The notes: a model not told the origin generated them from the sequence alone. A stretch of DNA of 56,958 nt from Polyangium sp. 15x6 (GCF_029960785.1 NZ_JASBQE010000077.1:1-56958); one strand, 5' to 3'; counted from the stretch's first letter, positions 35,004 through 44,313 are shown. Numbers and translations are program-made.

Positions 35004-37736
35004 ATGTCCGCCTCGAGCCATCAGATCCGCCGCACCTTCCTCGATTTCTTCGCCTCCCGCGGCCACGAGGTCGTCCCGAGCGCGCCGATCGTCCCGCAGA
35101 ACGATCCCACGTTGATGTTCGTCAACGCCGGGATGGTCCCGTTCAAGGACGTCTTCACGGGCAAGGATCGCCGCCCGTACACGCGCGCCGCGAGCAGCCA
35201 GAAGTGCATCCGCATCAGCGGCAAGCACAACGACCTCGAGAACGTCGGCGTCACCGCGCGCCACCACACGTTCTTCGAGATGCTCGGCAACTTCAGCTTC
35301 GGCGACTACTTCAAGGAAGAGGCCATCACGAGCGCCTGGGAGCTGCTCACGAAGGTCTACGGCGTGCCGAAGGAGCGGCTCGTCGTCACCGTGTTCAAGG
35401 GCGAAAACGGCTTCCCCGCGGACGACGAGGCGGCCGAGCTCTGGCGCAAGGTCACGGGCTTCGGCGACGATCGCATCCTCCGGCTGGGCATGGCGGACAA
35501 CTTCTGGAGCATGGGCGACACCGGCCCGTGTGGCCCCTGCTCGGAGATCCACTTCTTCACGGGCGACGAGGTCGACCTCTCGCGGTTCGGCGAGGAGCCC
35601 CGGCTCGACGGCTCGGGCTGGACCGAGATCTGGAACCTCGTCTTCATGCAGTACGACCGCGCCGAGAAGGACGCGCCGATCACGCCGCTGCCGGCGCCGA
35701 GCATCGACACGGGCATGGGCCTCGAGCGCATCTCGTTCGTGCTCCAAGGGGTCACGTCGAACTACGACACCGACCTTTTGCGCCCGCTCGTCGAGCGCGC
35801 GGCCGAGATCGCGGGCAAGAAGTACGGGGCGAGCCTCGCGCCGGACGACATCTCGCTGCGCGTCATCGCCGACCACGCCCGCACCACGGCCTTCCTCATG
35901 GCCGAGGGCGTGATGCCCGAGAAGCAGCGGCGCGAGTACGTGCTCCGCCGCGTCATGCGCCGCGCGATCCGGCACGGCTACCGGCTCGGCATCGAAAAGC
36001 CGTTCCTCCACGAGGTCGCGCTGCTCGTCGTGGATCGCATGGGCGACGTCTACCCCGAGCTCCGCGATCGGCGCGAGCTCATCGCGCGCGTCACCGAGGA
36101 CGAGGAGGTCCGCTTCCGCGCCACGTTGAAGCGCGGCATGAAGATCCTCGACGAGCACTTCGACACGATGCGCGAGAAGGGCGACAAGACCCTCGCGGCC
36201 CCCGCGGCCGCGGATCTTTTCACCACGTACGGCTTCCCCCTGGATCTCACGCAGGTCATCTGCGGCGAGCAGGGCTACGGCGTGGATGTCGAGGGCGCCA
36301 ACAAGATCATCAAGGGCGCGGACGAGGCCGACGGGCCGATCGATCCGACCGCCGCCCTCGACCCGGCCTACCGGCAGGCGCGCGAAAAACTCGGCTCGCC
36401 CGTGACCTTCACCGGCTACGAGCGCGAGGCGGGCGAGAGCGAAGTCGTCGTGATCCTGGCGGTCGAAAAGAAGGACGGCGAAGGCAAACCCACCCGCTCG
36501 CTCGTGGACCGGGCAAGCGCGGGCGCGCACGTCGAGGTCGTGGTGAAGGAGACGCCCTTCTACGCCGAGAGCGGCGGCCAGGTCGGCGATGCCGGCGTGA
36601 TCACGGCCGGCGACCTGCGCATCCGCGTCACCGACACGCAGCGCCCGCTCACCGGGCTCGTGGTGCACGAGGGCGTGGTCGAGGCGGGTGAGGTCAGCGT
36701 GGGCCAGAAGGTCACGCTCACCGTCGATCACGCGGCGCGCTCGGCCACGCGGCGCAACCACTCCGCGACGCACCTGCTCCACTGGGCCCTGCGCACGGTG
36801 CTCGGCGAGCACGCGCAGCAGAAGGGCTCGCGTGTCGGGCCAGACATGCTCCGGTTCGACTTCGCCCACAACAAGCCCCTCACGCGCGACGAGATCGAGC
36901 GCATCGAGGACCTCGTGAACGGCAAGGTCCTGGAGAACGCGCCCGTGCTCACGGAGGTCCTGCCCGTCGACGAGGCGCGCAAGCGCGGCGCCGTCGCGAT
37001 CTTCGAGGAGAAATACGGCGACGTCGTCCGCATGCTGACGATGACCCAGGACTCGATCGAGCTCTGTGGCGGCACGCACGCGCGGGCGCTCGGCGACATC
37101 GGCCTGTTCAAGATCACGGGCGAGGGCGGCGTGGCGGCCGGCGTGCGGCGCGTCTTCGCGGCGACGGGCAAGAACGCGCTCGGCTACGTGCGCGGCCTGG
37201 AAGACGACATCCAGAAGGCGCGCCAGGTGGCGAAGGCGCAGGGCGGCGATCTCTCGGACAAGATCGGCAAGATCGTGGCGCACGAGCGCGAGCTCGAGAA
37301 GAAGGTCGCCGAGCTCGAGCGCAGGCTCATCGAGGGCGGCGGCCCCGGCGGCGGCGGAGGCGGCGGGATCGACGCGATGCTCGCCGAGGCCCGCGAGATC
37401 TCGGGCATCAAGGTCCTCGCGCGGCGCATGCCCGATGGCACGCAGGCGGCGGCGCTGCGCGAGATCGCGGAAAAGCTCCGGGACAAACTCGGCGAGTCGA
37501 GCCTCGTGCTCGTGGGCGCGGTGGACGCGGGCAAGGCGCAGCTCGCGGTGATGGTCTCGAAGGCCGCGACGAGCCGCGTGAAGGCCGGCGACGTGATCAA
37601 GAACGTGGCCGCGATCGTGGGCGGGCGCGGCGGCGGCCGGCCCGACATGGCCCAGGCCGGCGGCCCCGAGGCCAGCAAGATCGACGAGGCCGTCGCGGCG
37701 ACGTACGGCGAGGTCGAGCGCCTCGTGACGGCGTAA
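35004..37736 (+). CDS. alaS: Alanyl-tRNA synthetase
   Basis: 910 residues, full length. Charges tRNA-Ala and edits mischarged Ser/Gly. The catalytic domain opens with RRTFLDFFASRGHEVVPSAP and has NDPTLMFVNAGMVPFKD. The editing domain has the zinc motifs HSATHLLHWAL and CGGTH. The C-terminal DHHA1 domain has the Gly-rich GGRGGGRPDMAQAGG. A Gly run (GGPGGGGGGG, about residue 780) joins editing and C-terminal domains and is longer than usual. No paralogue in the window. The start is preceded by a GGGCGGGCG sequence. Confidence 0.98.
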   Translation: MSASSHQIRRTFLDFFASRGHEVVPSAPIVPQNDPTLMFVNAGMVPFKDVFTGKDRRPYTRAASSQKCIRISGKHNDLENVGVTARHHTFFEMLGNFSFGDYFKEEAITSAWELLTKVYGVPKERLVVTVFKGENGFPADDEAAELWRKVTGFGDDRILRLGMADNFWSMGDTGPCGPCSEIHFFTGDEVDLSRFGEEPRLDGSGWTEIWNLVFMQYDRAEKDAPITPLPAPSIDTGMGLERISFVLQGVTSNYDTDLLRPLVERAAEIAGKKYGASLAPDDISLRVIADHARTTAFLMAEGVMPEKQRREYVLRRVMRRAIRHGYRLGIEKPFLHEVALLVVDRMGDVYPELRDRRELIARVTEDEEVRFRATLKRGMKILDEHFDTMREKGDKTLAAPAAADLFTTYGFPLDLTQVICGEQGYGVDVEGANKIIKGADEADGPIDPTAALDPAYRQAREKLGSPVTFTGYEREAGESEVVVILAVEKKDGEGKPTRSLVDRASAGAHVEVVVKETPFYAESGGQVGDAGVITAGDLRIRVTDTQRPLTGLVVHEGVVEAGEVSVGQKVTLTVDHAARSATRRNHSATHLLHWALRTVLGEHAQQKGSRVGPDMLRFDFAHNKPLTRDEIERIEDLVNGKVLENAPVLTEVLPVDEARKRGAVAIFEEKYGDVVRMLTMTQDSIELCGGTHARALGDIGLFKITGEGGVAAGVRRVFAATGKNALGYVRGLEDDIQKARQVAKAQGGDLSDKIGKIVAHERELEKKVAELERRLIEGGGPGGGGGGGIDAMLAEAREISGIKVLARRMPDGTQAAALREIAEKLRDKLGESSLVLVGAVDAGKAQLAVMVSKAATSRVKAGDVIKNVAAIVGGRGGGRPDMAQAGGPEASKIDEAVAATYGEVERLVTA

Positions 37737-37784
37737 ATCGGGCGTCCCCCTACACGTCTCCCCTACCTCTTTCAGGATCCTCCT

Positions 37785-37812
37785 CACGCCGCGCTTGCCT
37801 TGGCGCGGCGTG
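37785..37812. terminator. Hairpin after alaS
   Basis: Arms CACGCCGCGC (37785-37794) and GCGCGGCGTG (37803-37812), 10 bp with an 8-nt loop, lie 48 nt after the alaS stop. There is no T-run. Confidence 0.5.
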
Positions 37813-37848
37813 TTGCCCTACCGTCGACCGATTCCACGGGTCGAGGGG

Positions 37849-38760
37849 ATGAGCCAGGGCACGGATTCGCTCGAAGCGCAGGTGGCTGAACTCCAGCGCC
37901 GCAACGCGGAGCTCCAGCGGGAGCTGTGGTTGAAGACGCAGATGTACGCCACGCTGGTGGAGGACCAGCGCGAGCTCATCTGCAGATTCAGCATGGATGG
38001 CACGCTCTCCTTCGTGAACGACGCGTATTGCCGCTACTTCGGCAAGACGCGCGAGGAGCTCATCGGCCACCGTTTCGCGCCCCTCGTCCCGGAGGAGGAT
38101 CAGGCCCTCATCGCCGACGTGCTCGCACGGCTCGGGCCGAACGAGCCGGTCCTCGAAGTCGAGCACCGGGTGCTGCCGCCTGGGGGCGAGGTGCGCTGGC
38201 TCAACTGGATCGATCGCGCGATCCTCGACGAAGCGGGCAACGTCGCGGAGTTTCAGGCCGTCGGGATCGACGTCACGGATCGGCGGCGCGCGGAGGAGCA
38301 CGCAACGTGGAACGAGCAACTGCGCGCGGAGCTCATCCTCGCGCAGGAGCAGGCGCTCCGGGAGCTCTCGGCGCCGCTCATTCCCATCGCCGACGACGTG
38401 CTCGCGATGCCGCTCGTCGGGCGGATCGACGAGAAGCGCGCGCAGGTCGTGCTGGAGACGTTGCTCGAAGGTGTCGTGCGCCTGGCGGCCGAGACGGTGC
38501 TGCTCGACGTGACGGGCATCACGACGATCGACACGCAGGTCGCCGAGGCGCTCGTGCGCACGGCGCACGCCGTGAAGCTCATCGGCGCCAAGGCCGTCTT
38601 CACCGGGATCCAGCCCCACGTGGCGCAGACGTTGATCACCATGGGCGTCGAGGTGCACGGCGTGATCACGGTGCGCAGCCTGAAGGACGGGATCGCGTGG
38701 GCGATGCAGGAACGCGGCAAGGGCCGCAAGGCGGCGCGGCCCCGGCCCCGCCAAGCCTGA
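37849..38760 (+). CDS. PAS-STAS protein (RsbR-like)
   Basis: 303 residues from ATG 37849; an earlier TTG at 37795 lies inside the alaS hairpin and is unlikely. Short coiled coil (EAQVAELQRRNAELQREL), one PAS domain (about 33-146; FSMDGTLSFVNDAYCRYFG), linker helix, STAS domain (about 175-290). Both Thr expected for RsbR-type phosphorylation are present: Thr229 in TTIDTQVAEA and Thr252 in AVFTGIQ. The STAS part is clearly paralogous to the one at 4299. Probably a sensor subunit of a stressosome-like complex; no RsbS, RsbT or sigma factor gene lies nearby. Convergent with folA, 3 bp apart. Confidence 0.88.
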   Translation: MSQGTDSLEAQVAELQRRNAELQRELWLKTQMYATLVEDQRELICRFSMDGTLSFVNDAYCRYFGKTREELIGHRFAPLVPEEDQALIADVLARLGPNEPVLEVEHRVLPPGGEVRWLNWIDRAILDEAGNVAEFQAVGIDVTDRRRAEEHATWNEQLRAELILAQEQALRELSAPLIPIADDVLAMPLVGRIDEKRAQVVLETLLEGVVRLAAETVLLDVTGITTIDTQVAEALVRTAHAVKLIGAKAVFTGIQPHVAQTLITMGVEVHGVITVRSLKDGIAWAMQERGKGRKAARPRPRQA

Positions 38761-38763
38761 AGG

Positions 38764-39294
38764 TCAGGACGCCGGGCGATTCCGGTCCAGCACCAGGACG
38801 CTGTACGCGGGGGACGCCGCCCCCTCTTCCGGTTCGTCGCGGCGCGAGATCTCCCGCCACTCCGCCCGATTGAATGCGGGGAAAAAGGCGTCGCCCGCGG
38901 GCCGGGCGTGGACCTCCGTCAGATACAGCCGGTCCGCCTGCGCGAGCGCCTCCGCGAACAACGCCTCCCCGCCGATGACCACGATCTCGCCGGCGCCCGC
39001 CTCCGCCGCAAAGGCGCGCGCCCGTCCGATGGCCTCGGCAAAGCCGTGGCAGACCACCGCTCCCGGCGCGCGATAGTCGTCTTTCCGCGTGACGACCAGG
39101 TTCTTGCGGCCCGGTAAGGGTTTTCCCCCGATGCTCTCCCAGGTCTTGCGGCCCATGAGGATGGGTTTGCCCATGGTCGTGGCCTTGAAATGGGCGAGAT
39201 CGCCCGGGAGCCGCCAGGGCAGGCGGTTGCCTTTGCCGATGACGCCGTTCTCCGCGACGGCGGCGATCAGGGCGAGGCGGGGCTCGGTCGTCAC
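38764..39294 (-). CDS. folA: Dihydrofolate reductase
   Basis: 176 residues from GTG 39294. Reduces dihydrofolate with NADPH. Motifs: IAAVAENGVIGKGNRLPW (substrate and Met20-type loop), catalytic Asp32 in GDLAHFK, LMGRKTWESIG for NADPH, and VVIGGEALFAEAL. Length fits DHFR (about 160-180). The start codon overlaps the stop of the S9 peptidase gene (GTGA), so it is probably translated by coupling. No thymidylate synthase gene is adjacent, although folA and thyA are often paired. Confidence 0.97.
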   Translation of the reverse strand: MTTEPRLALIAAVAENGVIGKGNRLPWRLPGDLAHFKATTMGKPILMGRKTWESIGGKPLPGRKNLVVTRKDDYRAPGAVVCHGFAEAIGRARAFAAEAGAGEIVVIGGEALFAEALAQADRLYLTEVHARPAGDAFFPAFNRAEWREISRRDEPEEGAASPAYSVLVLDRNRPAS

Positions 39295-41528
39295 TTCCCG
39301 TCCTTCACCTCGAGCCTATCGAGCAGCCACGCGTACTTGAACGCCATCTCCTGCATTCGCTCGTAACGCCCGGATTTGCCCCCGTGTCCGGCCGGATCGA
39401 GGTGAATGCGGAGCAGGAGCTGGTTCTCGTCCGTCTTCATTTCACGCAGCTTCGCCACCCATTTCGCGGGCTCCCAGTACATCACCTGGCTGTCGTTGTA
39501 CGACGTGTTCACGAGGATCGACGGATACGCCTTCTTCGCGACGTTTTCATAGGGGCTGTAGCGGACGATGTACTCGAATTCGTCCTTCTTCTTGGGATTG
39601 CCCCACTCCTCGAACTCCTCGACGGTGAGCGGCAGGGATTCGTCGAGCATCGTGTTGATCACGTCGACGAAAGGCACGTCGGCGATCGCCGCGCGATAGA
39701 GATCCGGGCGCATGTTCAGGACCGCGCCCATGAGCAGGCCGCCCGCGCTCGCGCCCTGGATCGCGATGCGATCCTTCGCGGCCCAGCCCATTTGCACGAG
39801 GCCTTCGGTCGCGTCCACGAAATCGGTGAACGTGTTCAGCTTCGTCTTCATGCGCCCGGCCTCGTGCCAGGTCTCGCCGAGCTCGCCGCCGCCGCGAATA
39901 TGGGCGATCGCGCAGACCACGCCGCGCTCCACGAGCGAGAACGTCGGCGCTGAGAACATCGGGAAGATGGGGAAGCCGTACGAGCCGTACGCATACAGGA
40001 AGAGCGCGTTCTTCCCGTCCGGGTTCGTCCCCTTCTTGTAGAGCAGCGAGACCGGGATCTTCGTGCCGTCCTTGGCCGTCGCGTGCACCCGCTTCGACTC
40101 GTACCGGCTCGCATCGTAGTTCGGGACCTCCACGCGCTTCTTCTGCACGAGCGCGCGCTTCTTCGGCTCGTAATCGTAGACCGTGGAGGGCGTCGTCGGC
40201 GATTCGAACCGGAATCGATAAAACGGCGCGTCGAACTCGCGGTTGTCCCCCTGCCGCAGCGTGAAGATCGGCTCGGGCAGCGTGACCCGGTGCGAGCCGT
40301 CGAGGGCGAGCTTCTTCGGGTCGAGCACCCGGATCTGGCGCAGCCCGTCCTCGCGCTCGAAGGCCACGGCGAACGTCGAGAAGAGCTCGACGGACTCGAT
40401 CATCACGTCCTTGCGGTGCGGGATCGTCTCCTTCCACGACGCGCGCCCCGGGGACGAGACCTTGGTCACGACGAGCCGGTAGTTCGTCGATTTCGGATCG
40501 CCCGGCTTCGCGGGGCTGTTCGTGCGAATCACGAGCTCGTCGCCGCGATGATCCACGTCGTACTCGTGGTCCTGCTCCCGCGGCTCGACGAGCGTGAGCG
40601 GCGCGCCGGGTTTGTCCGTGGGCAGAAAACGGACCTCGCTCGTCGTATGGCTGTTCGACTGGACGAAAATGAGTTTCTTGCTGCTCGAACGGGCCGAAAA
40701 CAGGCGGAACCGCTCGTCCTTCTCCTCGTAGAGCAGCGTGTCCTTGGCCGCGTCGTCGCCGAGGGCGTGCCGGAAAAACTTGTGCGAGCGCTTCGTGACG
40801 GGATCCTCGACTGTATAAAAGAGCGTCTTGCCATCCTTGGCGAACACGACCGACGTGACGCGCTCGGCGCGATCCGCGAGATCCTTGCCCGTCTTGAGGT
40901 CTCGCACGTGGAGCACGAATTGCCGGAAGCCGGTGGTGTCGAGGCCATACGCGAGGAGATTGCCGTCCTCGGAGAGGGCGAGCGGGCCGAGGCCCACGTA
41001 TTTCTCGGTCTTCGCGATCTCGTTCGGATCGATCATGACCTCCTCGGGCGCCTTGTTCCCGCCCTTCACGGCCTTGCGGCAGTAAATGGGGTACTGTTTC
41101 CCTTTTTCGGTGCGCGTGTAATAAAGATACGCGCCTTCCCGGAAGGGGACCTCCACGTCGGTCTCTTGCAGGCGGCCGAGGATCTCGCCGTAGATGCGCT
41201 CCTTCACCGGCGTGAGCCCAGCGGTCATGGCCTCGCTGTACGCGTTCTCCGCGCGCAGGTGCTCGAGCACATCGGGCGCGTCCTTCTTGCGCAGCCACGC
41301 ATAGTCGTCGACGAGCTTCACGCCGTGGATCTCGGTGACGCGCGGCTCCTTCCTGGCCGTCGGCGCGACCGGGCCCTTCGGAGCCGGTTTTTCCGCGGCG
41401 GCGCTCGTCACGGCGGACGGCGACGTGGCCGGCAGGCTCGTGGTCGGCGCGGGGGCCGGAGGCAGGCCCTCGCCTGAACAGCCGAGGACGACGAGGAGCG
41501 GGAGGACGAACGGGGTGCGTCGGATCAT
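39291..41528 (-). CDS. S9 family oligopeptidase B-like lipoprotein
   Basis: 745 residues. Prolyl-oligopeptidase fold: N-terminal propeller (about 85-470) and C-terminal alpha/beta hydrolase. Triad Ser594 (QGASAGGLLMG), Asp679 (NTSYNDSQVMYW) and His715 (DPAGHGG). The sequence around the active site (ADVPFVDVINTMLDESLPLT) is typical of oligopeptidase B, which cuts short peptides after Lys/Arg. Unusual for that family, which is mostly cytoplasmic, it has a lipobox (LLVVLGC) and a Pro/Ala-rich spacer, so it should face the periplasm or surface. Stop overlaps folA start. Confidence 0.93.
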   Translation of the reverse strand: MIRRTPFVLPLLVVLGCSGEGLPPAPAPTTSLPATSPSAVTSAAAEKPAPKGPVAPTARKEPRVTEIHGVKLVDDYAWLRKKDAPDVLEHLRAENAYSEAMTAGLTPVKERIYGEILGRLQETDVEVPFREGAYLYYTRTEKGKQYPIYCRKAVKGGNKAPEEVMIDPNEIAKTEKYVGLGPLALSEDGNLLAYGLDTTGFRQFVLHVRDLKTGKDLADRAERVTSVVFAKDGKTLFYTVEDPVTKRSHKFFRHALGDDAAKDTLLYEEKDERFRLFSARSSSKKLIFVQSNSHTTSEVRFLPTDKPGAPLTLVEPREQDHEYDVDHRGDELVIRTNSPAKPGDPKSTNYRLVVTKVSSPGRASWKETIPHRKDVMIESVELFSTFAVAFEREDGLRQIRVLDPKKLALDGSHRVTLPEPIFTLRQGDNREFDAPFYRFRFESPTTPSTVYDYEPKKRALVQKKRVEVPNYDASRYESKRVHATAKDGTKIPVSLLYKKGTNPDGKNALFLYAYGSYGFPIFPMFSAPTFSLVERGVVCAIAHIRGGGELGETWHEAGRMKTKLNTFTDFVDATEGLVQMGWAAKDRIAIQGASAGGLLMGAVLNMRPDLYRAAIADVPFVDVINTMLDESLPLTVEEFEEWGNPKKKDEFEYIVRYSPYENVAKKAYPSILVNTSYNDSQVMYWEPAKWVAKLREMKTDENQLLLRIHLDPAGHGGKSGRYERMQEMAFKYAWLLDRLEVKDGK

Positions 41529-41747
41529 CGCGGCGAAGGATAGCCCAGGTTCGCCGCGCCCGTGCCCCTACCGTCGCCGACGAGGACAGGCAACCCCGAA
41601 ACGTTTTTCATGACTGCAACGCGCGGCGCGCGCGGGCGTATCTCTCGCGTTTCGGCGCGAGGTCCGGCTGCCCGTTGCGGCCCTCGGGGCGCCTTCGGTA
41701 TCGTACGAGCCTACCGCGGCCGGAAGGCGCGGGAGACGAGGAGCGCC

Positions 41748-42641
41748 ATGTCGTATCGAGCGGGTGATGTCATCGACGGTCGGTACAAGCTCCTCGACCT
41801 CATCGGCAGCGGCGGCCACGGCTACGTGTTCCGGGCCGAGGACATGGACCTCAGCGCGCCCGTCGCCGTGAAGTGCCTCCTGCCGAACATCACGAGCGAG
41901 CCCGTCTTCACGACGCGCATCGCCCGCGAGGCCCGCGCGATGGGCTTGCTCAGCGGCACGGCCGCGACGCAGATCCTCGCCTTCAACCGCTCGGACAACG
42001 GCACGCTCTACATCGTGATGGAGCTGCTCGAGGGCAAGGATCTCGAGGCCTACGTGCGCGGCGTCGAGGCGAAAGGCGGGCCCATGCCCATCGATCGCGC
42101 GCTCGAGATCATGCGGCCCGTCGCCGAGACGCTCTCCGCCGCGCACGCGCGCGGCATCGTGCACCGCGACGTCAAACCCGCGAACATCTTCGTCCTGCGC
42201 ACGCGCGCGCGGGGCCGCGTGCGGCTGCTCGACTTCGGTCTCGCCAAGGAGGTCGGTGGTTTCACGGTGACGCGCGACGGCACCATCGCCGGATCTCCGA
42301 CGTACATGGCGCCCGAGATCTGGGCGGGCAAACCCAAGGACCTCGATCACCGCGCCGACGTCTACTCGTTCGGCGCCGTCGTCTTCCGCATGATCGGCGG
42401 CAGGCTCCCGTTCCCCGCGCGCAAGATGGTGGAACTTTTGCGCGCTGTCTCGACGGACCCGCGCCCGAGCCTGCTCGCGCTCCGGCCCGATCTGCCGGAG
42501 GCCGTGGATCCGTGGGTCGCGCGTGTGCTCGCGAGCCAGCCGGCGCACCGCTTCACGTCGATGCAGGAGGCGTGGACAGAGCTCTGCAAGGCGCTCGGTC
42601 GCGCCACGGAGCTCGAGGACGACGATCTCGGCTTGCCTTGA
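41748..42641 (+). CDS. Ser/Thr protein kinase, catalytic domain only
   Basis: 297 residues from ATG 41748. One Hanks-type kinase domain: Gly loop IGSGGHGYVF, Lys42 (VAVK), catalytic HRDVKPAN (Asp141), DFG (162-164), APE (188-190). Activation loop GFTVTRDGTIAGSPTY has Ser/Thr for autophosphorylation. It has no transmembrane helix, sensor domain or long tail, so control must come from partner proteins. A second kinase follows 31 nt later in the same direction, so they are probably an operon, with the second able to phosphorylate or be phosphorylated by this one. Divergent from the S9 lipoprotein gene. Confidence 0.93.
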   Translation: MSYRAGDVIDGRYKLLDLIGSGGHGYVFRAEDMDLSAPVAVKCLLPNITSEPVFTTRIAREARAMGLLSGTAATQILAFNRSDNGTLYIVMELLEGKDLEAYVRGVEAKGGPMPIDRALEIMRPVAETLSAAHARGIVHRDVKPANIFVLRTRARGRVRLLDFGLAKEVGGFTVTRDGTIAGSPTYMAPEIWAGKPKDLDHRADVYSFGAVVFRMIGGRLPFPARKMVELLRAVSTDPRPSLLALRPDLPEAVDPWVARVLASQPAHRFTSMQEAWTELCKALGRATELEDDDLGLP

Positions 42642-42672
42642 ATCGGCGTTTGTCTGCCCTTACCCTCGGCAC

Positions 42673-44184
42673 ATGTCGGACCCCGGCGCGGACACGGTGC
42701 CGATCTTTCTTCTCGCCCCCGCGCAGCTCTTCCACGAGCGATACCGCATCGTGCGCACCATCCGCACGGGCGGAATGGGCGCGGTCTACGAGGCCACGGA
42801 CGAACGCACGGCCGGCCGCCGCGCCCTGAAGATCATCCACCCGACCCTGCTCGCCGAGCACGCGGACTTCAAGGCGCGCTTCGAGCGCGAGGCGCGGATC
42901 CTCGGGGAGCTCGAGAGTGATCACATCGTCCGCGTGATCGACGCCGGCGTGGACGCGCCCTCGGGTTTGCCCTTCCTCGCGATGGAGCTCCTGCGCGGGC
43001 GGGACCTCGGCATGATCGTCGCCGAGCGTGGCGCCCTGCCCCCCGGCGAGGTGCGCACCTACCTCGCGCAAGCCGCGTTCGCGCTCGACAAGACGCACGC
43101 GGCGGGCGTCGTGCACCGCGACATCAAGCCCGACAACCTCTTTCTCACGTACCGCGACGACGGCTCGCCGTGCCTCAAGCTGCTCGACTTCGGCATCGCC
43201 AAGGCGGACGGCCACCTCGGCATCGGGATGCAGACGAAGACGATCCTCGGCAGCCCCTACTTCATGGCGCCCGAGCAGATCTTCATGGACCAGCCCATCG
43301 GCCTCGCCGTCGACGTCTACGCGCTCGGGCACACGGCGTTCATGCTGCTCGTCGGCGCGCCGTACTGGGCCGAGGAGTTCGAGAAGGCGCCGTCGATCAT
43401 CACGCTCGCGCGTTGCCTCGACAACCCGCTGCCCGAGCCCCCCGCGACGCGGGCATGGCGGCGTCACGCCGTGGAGCTGCCCGCGGGGGTCGACGCCTGG
43501 TTTTTTCGGTGCGTCGCGCGGAACCCGGGCGATCGATTCCCGAGCGCCTCCGCCGCGATCGTCGCGCTCTCCGAGGTCCTCTTCCCCGCGGACGCCCTGG
43601 GCCCGAGCTACTCGACGCCGCCTCCGCCGCGGGAGCCCTACATTTCGGTGTCGTACGAGTCGACGCCGCCGCCCCCCCCGGCGCGCAGCTCCCGCCCCTC
43701 GACCCCGCCGTCGAGCGAGGAGACGAAGCACCCGACGCCGTCACGGACGAGCCGGCATTCGACGCCGCCGAGCTCGCTGGACCGGGTGAAGTCGTCCGTG
43801 TCGCGGCCCCGGAGCGGGCACGCGATCCGCGTGGACCGGGAGCGCAGGCTCGTGCGGCTTTCGGTGTGGGGCTTCTGGACCGTGGATCAGGCGCGGGCCT
43901 ACTACGAGGAGTTCGCGCGCGTGACGCAGCCGCTCTGGGGCAAGCGCTGGCGCGTCCTCGCGGACACCTCGGACTTCGCGGCCCAGAAGCCCGACGTGAG
44001 CGCGTTCGTGGAGCGGACGATGGAGGTCGCCCAGAAGAACGGCTGCATCCGGGCCGCGAACATCGTGTCGAGCACGCTGACGAAGATGCAGCTCGCGCGC
44101 ATGTCCGCCGAGCAAGGCCTGCCCTCGTTCGCATTCTTCCAGGACGAGGCCGAAGCCATGGTCTGGCTGCTCGACGGCACGTAG
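42673..44184 (+). CDS. Ser/Thr kinase with C-terminal STAS-like domain
   Basis: 503 residues from ATG 42673. Kinase domain (about 22-305): RTGGMGAVYEATD loop, Lys53, HRDIKPDN (148-155), DFG (172-174), APE (199-201). A Pro/Ser/Thr-rich linker (about 310-380) follows, rich in likely phosphorylation sites. The last 120 residues (AIRVDRERRLVRLSVWGFW, RWRVLADTSDFAAQKP, FFQDEAEAMVWLL) have the strand and helix order of SpoIIAA/STAS-like domains, in which a kinase often controls partner binding. This is a single-chain kinase and STAS unit. It is followed after 22 nt by four-hairpin element copy 2. Confidence 0.85.
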   Translation: MSDPGADTVPIFLLAPAQLFHERYRIVRTIRTGGMGAVYEATDERTAGRRALKIIHPTLLAEHADFKARFEREARILGELESDHIVRVIDAGVDAPSGLPFLAMELLRGRDLGMIVAERGALPPGEVRTYLAQAAFALDKTHAAGVVHRDIKPDNLFLTYRDDGSPCLKLLDFGIAKADGHLGIGMQTKTILGSPYFMAPEQIFMDQPIGLAVDVYALGHTAFMLLVGAPYWAEEFEKAPSIITLARCLDNPLPEPPATRAWRRHAVELPAGVDAWFFRCVARNPGDRFPSASAAIVALSEVLFPADALGPSYSTPPPPREPYISVSYESTPPPPPARSSRPSTPPSSEETKHPTPSRTSRHSTPPSSLDRVKSSVSRPRSGHAIRVDRERRLVRLSVWGFWTVDQARAYYEEFARVTQPLWGKRWRVLADTSDFAAQKPDVSAFVERTMEVAQKNGCIRAANIVSSTLTKMQLARMSAEQGLPSFAFFQDEAEAMVWLLDGT

Positions 44185-44197
44185 GGTGTGGTTTCAA

Positions 44198-44310
44198 AGC
44201 GTAGCGCCGGGGTTTCACCCCGGGCCCGACCAGGGGTTGTCCACCCCTGGACCCGGACCAGGCACGGCCTGGACCGAGGGTGCATCGACCGCGATGCGGT
44301 CGATGCACCC
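44198..44310 (+). repeat. Four-hairpin 3'-end element, copy 2
   Basis: After the kinase stop at 44184 and the leader AGCGTAGCG come A (44207-44223, stem CCGGGGT, loop TTC), B (44230-44250, stem CCAGGGGT, loop TGTCC), C (44258-44272, stem CCAGGC, loop ACG) and D (44278-44310, stem GGGTGCATCGACCGC, loop GAT; 15 perfect bp). D ends 3 nt before the stop codon of the convergent gene, so only one copy is present in this convergent pair. Leader, A and B match copy 4 almost exactly while D does not. Confidence 0.88.
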
Positions 44311-44313
44311 GAT

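Noticed and set aside
32862-37787. 1,641-codon minus-strand open frame
   Set aside because: It runs antisense through alaS and the outer-membrane protein gene and shows no family or start site.
44198-44310. Four-hairpin elements as insertion sequence ends
   Set aside because: No transposase, no target-site duplication, and strict placement after stop codons does not fit ordinary IS insertion.
44278-44310. D hairpins as plain intrinsic terminators
   Set aside because: Most copies have no T-run after D (copy 1 has T only within the stem), and three more conserved hairpins with fixed loops would not be needed.
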